Shown here piece after piece: positions 52,801 to 64,000 of a DNA stretch of 64,000 nt. The notes under the pieces were generated by a model. That model searched no databases. It had not been told where the DNA came from and worked only from the letters and a program-made list of their open reading frames with translations. The stretch's first letter is position 1; each line of letters begins with the position of its first letter. This DNA comes from Pelecanus crispus (taxonomy: Eukaryota > Chordata > Aves > Pelecaniformes > Pelecanidae): contig NC_134676.1 of assembly GCF_030463565.1 (NCBI RefSeq), positions 4,614,001-4,678,000 on the forward strand, written 5' to 3'. The position numbers and the translations under genes were made by a program.

Positions 52801-55800
52801 TCAAGCTTGATAACCAACTCCTGGTGTCGAAAGTTTGTCCACCTGGAGCTGGCAGGTCTGGTTCTCTCTGTGTATGGATGATGTGAAACACGCTGCTGGC
52901 TGCCCTTACTCCTGTGCTGGTACATCCTTCTCTGACCCATATTGAAAATATCTGCTGCACACTGGCACGTTGTGAACTTCCCGGTGGATGGCGTGCACTT
53001 CTCCACATGCAGTGATGCCAGGTGGACACGCGAGAGCTGCACCGCAATAGCTTTCCAGTGTGTGGGTTCATAATCGGAGTGTTCTTCTAAAGGTTTCTAG
53101 TAATGGAAGTGTCACAGATGAATTCTTCATCTGCTCTCACTAGGTGGTATTTCATTTATCAGAGATACTTGCTTTTCAAGAGTTTATTCCTTTTCCGTTC
53201 ATGGCTGTAGACTTAAGAAATAAAATTCACATCTTGTAGCTTATTGTCACTTTGAGAACTCATTCTCTGAAACCCATGGTTATTATTTTGCCTGCATCTC
53301 ACACTGTAAAATATAGAAGAGTTTGTGTCCTTCAGAGTGACCTTAAATAGCAGTAGCACAAAGAAAGCGATCAGATGCCATTAGCAGCCTTCTGCTGGAT
53401 TAACAGCCAGCAAAATCTGGTGAAGATGCCTGGAGCTTTCTAGCATCACTGTTGTCATTTTGTACGTAATTGCCCACGAGCAGCTACACAACATCCAGCA
53501 AAGCCCAGCTCAGCCACAGCAATACGCTGTCAGGCCGGTGCACCCGCACTGCTGGGAAAGCTCCCCAGCAGCTTTCCAGCTAAGGCAAATTGAGGCGAAG
53601 CACCTCTCCCACGGTTACACAGTGAGGCAGTAGCTCTCCTGCGGTTAAAATCCCCCATCTCTACATGGCTTTTAGGCTTTTTGTCCTGGTCACTTGTGTG
53701 ACATGTCTTCATCCTCCTGTCTACTTGAGCAGACTGGTTTTGTTGGAAAATCAGCCTGTCCTGTGCAAAAATAGAGAGACGTGATACGATGTTGTCCAGA
53801 GATTTCAGCAGGGCTTGCTTGAGAATGCCACAAGTCACTTATTCAGGCCATCATTTTGCAAACACCTTCAGCTGACAAAAACCAGCACAGCTGCCAAAAG
53901 AGTCTGTTGTTCTCACCCTTTCATCTCCAGCTTCCCTGCTTATGCCTCCTGTGTAGCATCCCCTCTCCTGTTTTCTGGGAGTGTTTGTGTGCTTGTGCAT
54001 TGAATTTGGACTGGGGAGCAGATCCACATGAAAACTAACCTTTTAAATTCTTTTTCTGCTGGGTTTATTCTAAACTGGATTACCACTGTGATAGTCACGA
54101 CACATCTGTGCAAACACCAGTGCTGTACAAGGCAAGGAGCAGTGCAACAGCAAAGACAGGTAGCTGAGAGCAGGACAGGTTTGCTTTTTCCATTGGTAAT
54201 ACCAGCTTAGGCCAGGTTCTAGTATTTGTAATGCTGCAGCTTCATGTAATCTTCAGCCATCAAGAAATCATTCTGTCCTGGCATGCCATGAACATTTCCC
54301 TAAAATAATGTCGTCTGGAACAGCTAGGTGGAAATGATTGAGAAAGTGGTATTTTAATTTTTTTTTTTTTTTAATTAGGGCCTGTTAGACCGGATGCTGT
54401 ACTTTCATTAAGCAACTGTGCAGATGTAGGAGAGTCAAAGAAAACCCTTTCTGTACCCAAAATGACATAATTTAGTCGCTTCCAGAGCCAGGAGATGCTG
54501 TGTTACCCCAGGGTAGCATGCAAGCGGTAACACAGTGCACAGACCAGGCTGTGGAAGCAGAAAATGTGAGGGGAGGAGAAAAGGCCTTTGACAACCTCCC
54601 CAAGCTGGGAGGCAGAGGTCAGAGAGGGGAAGGGAGCTGTTGTACTTCGGATGTTCGACTTGTCAGAATTTGTTTAGTGAAAAACCAGAAATGTTTCCCA
54701 AAGCTCCTTTTCTGGGCTCTGGGCACATCTGTTATAGGTTCAGAAAAGGAACTAAAATAACACGGGGGGAAAAAAGTTAACTCCCTAACATCAGACATGG
54801 AGAAGGAGTGATATCCACTTCTGGCTATCAAATTCTAACTGTGAGAGGGGAAACTTTACCCTCTAGCCTATCCCAAAAGAGTTGGGTGTAAAGAGGTTCC
54901 CAGTAGCATGTTCAGGAGGTTATGTTATCATGGATCCTCTGGAGAACAGGGTCTGACCAGCTCCTGGAAATGTCTTATGCCCAGCTCGTTATACTGATGT
55001 AGCTCTTCTTTAACACAAGCAGGATTTTCAGGGGGAAATGCGGTTTTTTAGCAGCGACAGCCTGCTTGGGACCGATGAAAATCCCAATTACCTTCCCTCT
55101 TACTTGTAACCAAGCATCTGTAAAAGACTGGAGCCCAAGCAAAATGAGTCAGGACATGTGGGGTTTGAGGTACCGACAGAGCCTTTGACAAGGTCTGAAA
55201 CAGGAATGGGAGTAGGGAAAACAGGACAACGTCACTTGGAGCCAAGCAAAAACTCATCTGCACTAAAAAATGTCTCCTAAAGAACACACTCTCTCTTCTA
55301 CACTCGCTGCCAATTGCACTTGATTAATCAGGTTTGTGTGGGGGTGTTTTCCTTCGCTCCATTCCTAACAGCGTTTTTTTTCCATAAGTGATCTTAATCT
55401 TGTTGCAGATAATTCATTGCCTGCAAGATCACGACTGCTCTAAAAAGTTGCAATAGTTTTCCTTCAGAAACTAATACAATTCTTGCTGGAAAGCCATAAA
55501 TACCTTCTCAAGACATCAGCCCCACAAAGGTATATGTTCTTCTAAAAGTAATCACTGTGCGTTCCCCCCTTGCAAAAAAGCAGGGTGGGAGTTAGGCTGG
55601 TTTTGATCCTGTGGAGTTGATTGAAGGTTTCCTGCTGGAGTCTATTTGATAGTTTCAAACCAGGGAGCATTTATGTGCAATACACCTGTTTCCAAAAGCT
55701 CCCCCACCTCCATAAAGACAGCTGCAGCAGAAAGTCCTAGTCACTCTGGGGAAAACACATTTTATAATAGTTTCCCATCCCCCAGCCAGATGGGATCAAG

Positions 55801-58090
55801 CTGAGGCAGCTGCATTCCAGGTCCCATGAGAAATACTACAAAAATTGCAATTAATATAATTAGTTAATGCCTTTTTTTTATCCAGCATGGTAACAACTAG
55901 GGAAAAAAAAGCTTGAAATAGCTATTCTACATATCTGTCCAATATGATATTGGATGCTTCCCAGGATTGCTCTAAGCTTTCCCTAGGGCTTTAAAAGAGC
56001 TTGTGGGTGCTCAGCCAGTTGCTGCATTAAGGATCTCTATTACTGATGGTAACGGGGGTAGGTTAAAGCCATTTGCACAGTAGATTTTGCTGTGAGAACA
56101 AAAAAAAAAAGTGAGACTGAATTGATAATAAAGTGATTTAGATTTTGCTTCCTCCCTTGGAAATCAAGATTGCCTCCCATTGATTTAAGCATGTACTGGC
56201 TTAGGTTCTGATTAAGCAGTAATGCAGAGTTTGCCCGATGATTCAGCTTTATGGGGGATGTACAAACGAAAAATACATGGCCAAATACATCCCTGGCACA
56301 TCTCCGTGAAATCTGGCATTTACCAATTCGTTAGCTGCTTGTTGTTCGAGGGTTTCTCTGCTAACCTTCAGATGGTGCAGCAAGTGAAGATTTCTTTTGC
56401 AGGCATTTTAATTCCTTTTCCTGAAGTGTTCATAGCAAATAAAGCAGTGTACCAGGAACTGTAGCCCCAGTAAGGTGTATTTGTTATTGCCATAGCAGGC
56501 AGTATTTAGTCTGCAGCCAGGTGAGATGACCAAAGGGTGAAATATAACCTAAAAACCAGGGCAGATTCTTTTAACAATCTTTAGCTTCTCTGTTTTCACT
56601 TTCAGATTTCATCCAGGGGCCAAATTATGCAAACATGAGTATTTTTTCATTTTATATTCCTGTCGCCGTTCCCTGCCATCCCTGTGGGGAAGCCTGGAGG
56701 TCAGGCATCTTAGCGAAGGGCGTGAAAGTAAGGGAATGTTGAATAATAAATGCCTGAGGTCATGCAAGCTGTTCCTATCTCCCACTTTCCTAACAGATGA
56801 TTACAGAACGCCTAGCTGAGGAAGTTCTGAGTGGCTCACACAGTGATTCTGGGGTGCTAGTACGCAATCTGTGAAGCTGTCAATGCTCTTAGCCTTTGCA
56901 TGGGTCATCAAGGGAGTTTTTGAATCTCAGTAAGTACTTTGCCATGTAGCAGGGACTTCCAAAAGCTACGTGCTGTATAACTGGGCATTTCCTTTTAATA
57001 GTTTCAAATTGTTTCATTTTTGTTGCTGCTTAAATTCTTTCAGTTCTAGGAGAAATGGTATTTTAAAGTATCTGAGTTTCTTATATTGTCTGGAAATGTA
57101 ACTCCCCCCCGCCGTCCTCACCCCAGACCATTTGTGAATGTTACTGGGAGGAAGAAATATCATCACTCCCCAGATTTGCCTTGTCCTCCTTTTGCCTGTG
57201 AGAGGAGGGTTAATAGAAGAAGTGGGAAGAAGGGTTAGCAAAGGGGAGTGCTAGTCATGTGGACAGAACGCCAGCAGCAAAGCTGGCACATGTTGTTTCA
57301 TCCGCATGAAAGTATGTTTTATTCATTTGCTGATGATCGTCTACAGTAGCTATGAGAGAGGAAAAAGAGTACCAGAGTCATACTGGAACTCTAGGTGAAA
57401 TTCTGTAGCTTTGTCCCCCTTCAATGGCAGGTGGCCGTGGGAAATGTGAGTTTCTGTGACAGTTTCACTGGAATTAATATAGGCACTTTCAGTGGATTAA
57501 ATATTAAGGGGAAAACATTCATAGCTCACTTATGTTATTTACTTGGCATTAACTTCAACTTGTTTTCATGCTGTTTCCATACTTGGCCCTCTCACCAGCG
57601 TTCAGGCATCCACCGTGCAGATACCTGCAACTGAACTGATCATCCCAAGCTCCCATTATACTCAGGAAAGACAAAGGCATTTTTAGGATTTGACTCATTT
57701 GACATAGCTTGAGACATTTACTTTAGGATGAAAAGAACTGCTAGTCTCCATGGAGCATATTGACTAAATCTCAGCTAACTGCATGGAGGGTTTCGGTAGG
57801 CTGTAGGCACGTACATTTATGGTAGGAATCAGGTACATCTATGTTTAGTGCTATTAATACCTACATTTCCTGGTTGCCACTATAGCAGGGTTCCCATGAG
57901 CTGTGTGAGATACTAGTCTGTCTCAACCAGATGATCCTGGGGCATGTCAAGTCGTTCAGGATGGCAGCGCTTAGGGAACTGAATCCTGTGCCCAATCCGG
58001 TGGATCCTGCTCTTGCAGTCCTCAGACTGACAAAGTCATATGTTAAAAGGCAGAAGAGTTTTTTTTTTTGCCTTACGCAATAAGTAATAA
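49823..58090. other. Intergenic DNA, no gene recognised
   Basis: AT-rich with poly-T at 54358 and poly-A at 56100, and a short AT-dinucleotide-like patch near 50508. No exon-like feature stands out. Confidence 0.5.
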
Positions 58091-58240
58091 TGATCCAGCC
58101 ACCAAGCCAGGAGGTGTGGGGTTGCTACTCTCCCCTTAACTGGTTTAGTGGTGGACTTGGTAATGTTAAGTTAATGGTTGGACTGGACAATCTTAAAGGT
58201 CTTTTCCAACTTAAACAATTCTATGATTCTATGATTCTAA
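58091..58240 (+). mobile_element. CR1 tail with linker, 5'-truncated
   Basis: Begins in the linker (GATCCAGCCACCAAGCCAGG), then 'ggtttagtggtggacttggt', a CR1 tail and triple ATTCTATG repeats. Only the second half of the dimer is present. Confidence 0.88.
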
Positions 58241-61200
58241 GTGGAAAGCTTCGCACAGTTGTCTGTGTTACTCCTGCAATACACCTGCAAGGCCAAGAAA
58301 TGCTATGACTGCTAGTTCAGAAATGAGGGAAGAGATGCTGAGGAAGGCAAAGATACTCATCTGCGTGGCATATGGAGCGTAAGGTGAGGTGACTAAGCAG
58401 TAGATGACTCCACCGCACCATGCAGAAATCGCAGTTCAAGTGCTGGAAGCAGCCGTGCTTTCGCAGAAGTGCCATTTTGCCTGCCCAAGTCAGCTTGGAG
58501 ATCTCGGCACTGCGGTGTAGCTCTGCGTGAAGTCATGAAGGAAGCCTGGTGAAACATGGAGCTGAGCCCAAACCTCCTCCTAATTAACAAAGGCTAGTTA
58601 GGGCTGTCGTCCCTCCTGGGATGAGGATAAGGAGGAATTCGGCTTTTGGCCTGCTGGAAGGAAGTTTAGGGTTTTACATTAAAAACGTGGATAGTTCTGC
58701 AAAAATAGCAACCTAGGGAATAGTTAATGATTTTTTAATTGAATCTCTTACTTTTAATATTAATAAGCCAATGGGGTATGAACACTTGGAGCTGATGTTT
58801 GAAGTCAGCTTGGATGGATATCGTTGAACTGTACCTTTTTTGTAGCTCTGTAGCTTTTCACTAGCTGCTGGGAAGATAATACTTGTAACAGGAACATGTA
58901 CGTTCTGGAGCACGGATGCGCCGTGATGGGAGAGTGAGGATAGCAAGGAAGGGCGACAGACATGAAATGCAGAGTTAATGGCTTTCCTGTGTATTTCTGG
59001 GAAGGGTGACGTGCTGCTTCCAGGCAGCAGCTTGTGAATTCAAGTATGTATTTAACATTCAAAGTCAAGCTCTGTTCTGTGTAGGGCCGGTCAGAGCTTG
59101 CATGGATTTACCAGGTATGTGGCCCAGAGCAAGATACATCTTCTGTGAAGTTGGTGACCATCGAAACTAAGGTCATGTGCCACACAGCACAATGTTTATG
59201 CTGAAAGCACTGTTTTTTGCAGTGCCAGCTAATTCTTCCGCTTCATCGACTGGAAGGAGCAATGCTGAGGAAAAAGGCACGTCCTTCCTTTGCTCAAAGC
59301 AGATGGATGCTACATCTATAGATCTGAACTACAGCTTCCTTGGATTTCCAAGCCAAACCTTTAGTTGGTGAGGGGATAGCACCTGAACGTGAGTTGTCAG
59401 AGGGAATTTGATGATCGTGCCATAGTTCCCTGCTGTGCTGAAAGGCCCTAAGTTCCCTATTGCTTTGTACTTGATATGGTGCATTTTTCCAGCTGGGAAA
59501 AGTGAATGGAAAAACTCTACCCAGGGCAGTGTATTGTGAAGGATGGCTCCAGGCCTGAAGGAGGAGAAGCAAGAAAAAGTGGGAGGCTGGAAAGCTGTAA
59601 ATTAAAAAGGGGTAAGGGACAGTCTTCATACACCCTTTCCACCTTTCTTTTAATTTGCTTGTCTGTTAAACCTTAGAGCAAAAGTTTAATCAGTTTATAA
59701 TGACAATATGTAACAGTATAACATATATTCTCTGTAATCTCTTTGTCTTTGCCACAGTAAATAAAAATGGAGAATTTAGTGTGATTATTGCCCCTTTTAT
59801 TAAGCAAATATTTTTTCTGTGATTCCAACGGAGGTGAACTCACAGCATCGTTCTTGTTTGCCAGCTACTCTCATAGGCTGCAAGGACCCACAAACAGTAC
59901 TAGTTATGGTTTTTGTTATCACATCAGGGAAGAGCTTTCCTCGTCAATTAGCCAACTTCTGGACCCATGAAACTTTCAGTGTGAACCTGGCATCATGGTT
60001 CATTTTCTTAAGCGCTGCATGGCTTGCAAAAGAGGAATATTGATTTGGCTCTTCCTGTGTCATCCACATCTGTAAAATGATAATGTCATAAAATAAGGAA
60101 CTAAAATGCCGATGTAATATTTATTTTTAAACTAATTGTGAAAAAAAGCAGCTATCTGATGTAGAATACGTTCACTGGGGACTTTTCGCCGTTTAATGTC
60201 CCAACATACTGAATCACAATAGAAAGTTAGATGCACTGAAGAATACATTTGTAGGACCTGAGCCCAACCAACCATATTTTTACTGGGCTTGAGTCCCAGC
60301 TTTATCTTCCTCCTTTGCCCAGGTCCAAAGCCTTACTCCCTCATTGCCACTAGCTATTTTGTTGCTACTTTTTGCTCATGCGGATCTTATCTATTGTCAT
60401 TTGACAGAAACTAAAAATGCAGTTCAGAAAATGCTTTACCAAGAGTAATTTGTTCCCAGCAAGACCTTTTTAGCTACACAGTAACATGAAAGCATCAAAG
60501 TGCCAGGAGAACTTTTCAAAAATAAACTGCCCTGATGCTAAAATAAACTTTAATTGATTGAGAATTGCACTGAGCCTGACAATCTGAACCATTTATTATT
60601 ATTTTTCCTTTCAAGCTTCAGCTTCATGTGATTTAAAATGACTGAAATACAGTTCCCACATACCTTCCTACCCACACTGCATGAAACAAAAAACCACACA
60701 CAAACTTCTTAGCTTCAGAGAAGCTGCTGGATACACCTGGAAGAAAATAAAAAAAGGTGATTGAAAGTGAAGTTTCAATAAAGGTGATGGTGATGGGAAT
60801 GTTCTGCAAAAAAAGCCCCCTATTCTGGCTAAATGCCATGCTGTGCTTCTATCTCCTCGGAGGAGAGCTCTCCTGGGGATGTCTCTCCCTGTCAAAGGCA
60901 TTCCTTTAATGCCTGCTTGTAAAGCACTGGATCCTGTAGGCCAGATGCTCTCTCAACTCCCAGTGTTGGAGATTAATCACAGGCTGTGGATAAACTACAA
61001 CTCTGTCTTCTCCACTTTAGGTGTTTAAAGAAAAAACACAACTGAGTGGCTGTACTTGGCTGTTTAAATAAATAACCTGTTGCAGACTCTCTAGCAAATG
61101 GTCACCACCACCACTAAAGACTGCTGATAAATGCGCAAAACTTTTTGGCTGATGGAAAGGAGGCTGTACTGGCGATCCTGCGCTAGAGAGAAGTGAGCAC

Positions 61201-64000
61201 TGGATGTAGGTGGAATACAGCAAATGTCAGTGGGGTCAGTTACGGGGTTTCTTCTTGGCGGTATGTTGTGGAGGATGCAAGTCTGATCAGCCATTCATTA
61301 GCGATAACTAGCGATACTTTTAAAAATATGTCAGCTGTGCTCATGGCGTGCTTGGGTGTGAGAGCAGGGAACGCACGGATCATTACGCTTCAGCCTGGGG
61401 AGTGTTTTTAGACTCATGCTGGTGTAATGGGGCTCATGGGTCATGGGCAGCTGGAATTTCCCCAAGGGCTGTGCCGTGTTCAGGTCAGAACAACTCCCAA
61501 ACTATCCCCAAGCTTTGGCTGAGTTTAAGTTCTCACTGTAAGTCCTTATCTGAATCGTAGCCCTGGTCAATTCACTGCAGCCAAGAGCCAAACAAGGATT
61601 TTCATTTAACTCCCAAAATTTCAAGAGGAGGAAGATGCTTAAATACCCTTTTGGCTGCGCCCCTCAATCTCTGTGCCCATGTCAGCACTGCCTGTGACAG
61701 TGCTGTGACACTTACGTTCACAGAGCCAGCAAAGCTCATACTGCTGGTAGAGGTTAGGGGTGATCCAGGCCCTGCCTATGAATGAATTTCTTGGTCTGGG
61801 TGCCTGGCTGTCCCCTCAGGAATCCCAGACTTGTTTGTCAGCAAAATGGACCATTGTCGCCTTGGATTTGCATCCTAGTACATGTTTGCAAGCTGAGCAA
61901 GTTGCATGCTATCAAACATCACCTCTGAATTGCAATCCCTGCTCTCTGGCAAAGGGGCTAATAAATCCCTCTCTCACCTTTCCTTCTTGCCTGCTTAAAT
62001 TATAAATTCTCATGGCAAGAACTGGCTCTGCTAACGCTCAGCTGCGGTGTCTAACTCAGTCCTCTTCCAGGAGTGGTCTCCATTTGCTACCCTAATACAG
62101 ATAAGCATGACCTAGGAATTCATGGCAGATTGCAGATCGAAAGGAAGGAATTTGAAAGGGTCGCCAATTTTATTAATAGCCATCTCTGTAACCGCATGCA
62201 GGTCAGACCGGACACTGCAGTGCTTAAAAGCTGAATCCACACTATCACAGGAGGGGCAGAAAGATGTGCCTAGTACTGTAGGGATAGAGATTTCTTTCTT
62301 TAGGGTTGGTTGTCCAGATTTCCAGTAAGCCCTTCCACAGTGCCAGAAGAAGGAAATAAAGTGTATTTCAGGAAGAGTGGGGATTTTTGAAGACTGCAGA
62401 AGCCGGTTGGATTCTTTTTTATTTATAATTTTTGTCATGGACTGAACTAAGCATGGTCTGTTTAAAAAATCATGATGGGCTTGAAAACATATTGGCTTTG
62501 CCTAGAAGAGTAACTCAGGTAAACATGTAGACTACCCAAGACACTTGTTGCCGACGGCGCATAGTTAGTAACGTAATCAGTGCTGTAGGAGAACATCATG
62601 AAGAACGGTTTGAAAGCTGAATGTCTGGACTTCTTGAGAGTTTGTGTGAATTGAAGCTGATGGTTAATTCAAGAGGAATATACTTCATTCCTTCAAATGC
62701 AAACCAATGCAGAACTGTGGTAAAAAGGCAAAGGTAACTTTTCCTAAATAATTTTCTATGATAGGTCTCTTCTACCTCTTGATTATAAGCATAGTGTAAA
62801 ATTTTGGAAGTACTTAATTAGCTGACTATTCAGAGGAATATTTTCTTTTTCATATTTACCCCCATTCTGATTAGCACTACTCACTGACAGCAAAATGTAT
62901 TCCAAGATCAGATTCATTGTCTCTCTGAATTAAACCTAACTTTATATGCCATATTATAGTTTTAAAAAATATCTCAGATTTTTTTGTTGTGAAAATGTAT
63001 TGTTAAAGTAGTCAAATAATTATATTACTTGTGTTTTTCAACATTAGACAATGCGTGATCCTTATTCTGACCATGGGAAATATTTGTTCATTGTAGCGTT
63101 AATGCTCGAATATTTTCAGGGAAAAGAAATGTCAAAACTTTCAGCTGCCATTAAACTTGTAAAGTGAATGCCACTGACTACAGCACTTTCCAGGCTTTCA
63201 CTAGGAGGTTTTAAGTTTGGCTGTGATGAACTAGGTGGGAGTTATGACTTGCCTGAGGTAGAGGCAGGATCATGTTCCTATTCTGAGAGCAAATGTCGGC
63301 AATGGAAAGCCTTTGACCCCTCCGTGGTTCTGCCAACATCTCAGTCCTGTCGATTTGGTGCTAAATCCAGGGCTTCCATGCAGTGCTCCGAAATCAAACT
63401 AATGCTTTTAACAGATGATTCCTGTAAAAGCAATTTGTTCCTGTTTCTTTTTCCCTTCAGAGAAACTGAGCTTCCATCGTTCTCAATTATTTGCAGGGTT
63501 GTTGTGAGCCCGTACAGGATCATAACAATCATGCTAAACTTCCTATATTTTCTAGGAATCTGGAAACACCACTCACTGAGGAAGCAAGACTGCCCCTAGC
63601 ATCGAGCCCAGCTTAGTTTTGTACTTTGCTGTACGTTTTAGCAAGCCCTGCTATAAGGAATGGTTAATAGTAAATGTGCAGCACTATAGCCGTGGCAGCC
63701 TCTGCATTAGAGCTTCCTACCAGGGACAGGAAGACCTCGCTGCTTTTCCAACAGAGATGGTGTCAGCAGTGTCAAAAAGGGATATTTTATGCACCAAGGT
63801 CATTTCTTCTTCAGTGCCTATGTGACCCATAACTGGAAGGAAACTGGTCATGATTCAGTAGATGATGTAAAGTATATCCAGTGTACAGACCATATGCTAT
63901 CTTCAGGACACTTCCTCCAATTCAGGCAGCTCCACAGGTAGGAGGCCTGGTGCCAAAATCTTCATCCCCTCATGGCTTAGCCCAACTCAGGAGGAAAGAA
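58241..64000. other. Intergenic DNA, no gene recognised
   Basis: AT-rich, with only short open frames that show no family resemblance. Nothing further is recognised up to the window edge. Confidence 0.5.

Noticed and set aside
36057..64000. Search for ST8SIA5 exons (sialyltransferase)
   Set aside because: No sialyl-motif-like translation was recognised among the open frames; manual reading could miss short exons.

Overview
The window is nuclear DNA from a bird. Several CR1 LINE tails end in ATTCTATG-type microsatellites, one fragment resembles an avian endogenous-retrovirus LTR, and the genes are split into vertebrate-type exons with GT/AG borders. Mapping PIAS2 to the Z chromosome rests on what is known for chicken; nothing here proves Z, W or the species.

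Region 1 (about 1-13,640, + strand) is the 3' half of PIAS2, a SUMO E3 ligase. Eight coding exons (2220-11694) splice in phase into about 335 residues. They carry the SP-RING, the acidic SUMO-interacting motif and the Ser/Thr-rich beta-isoform C-terminus, followed by a 3'UTR of about 1.9 kb. The earlier exons lie upstream of the window. Two possible alternative exons sit in the last-but-two intron.

Region 2 (about 13,640-36,060) holds an unprocessed, decayed copy of elongation factor 2 (EEF2) on the minus strand, convergent with PIAS2. Ten coding exon remnants (29618 down to 20003) keep exon phases and mostly canonical splice sites. They also carry a 10-bp deletion in exon 2, a 1-bp deletion in exon 4, a net 7-bp deletion in exon 8, two in-frame stops and a loss of about 120 codons in exon 9, and no C-terminal exon(s). 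A probable exon 1 (only the ATG, then a GT donor) sits in an intact CpG island at 34.2-35.2 kb. In human, EEF2 lies beside PIAS4, so a PIAS-EEF2 pair here suggests a relic of the vertebrate whole-genome-duplication paralogon. CR1 copies, an LTR fragment and near-identical repeats lie in and around the introns. A tandem array of CR1 3' tails sits upstream of the island.

Region 3 (about 36,060-64,000) is about 28 kb of AT-rich, apparently intergenic DNA. It has three recognisable CR1 fragments, a 27-bp tandem duplication and poly-A/T runs. I recognise no exon in it. In human the next gene past the PIAS2 3' end is ST8SIA5, and I could not find its exons here.

The best candidate for something undescribed is the EEF2-like relic next to PIAS2: a decayed body behind a promoter island that still looks CpG-rich. 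Next come the dimeric and tandem CR1-tail structures and a 0.4-kb chimeric repeat present twice.
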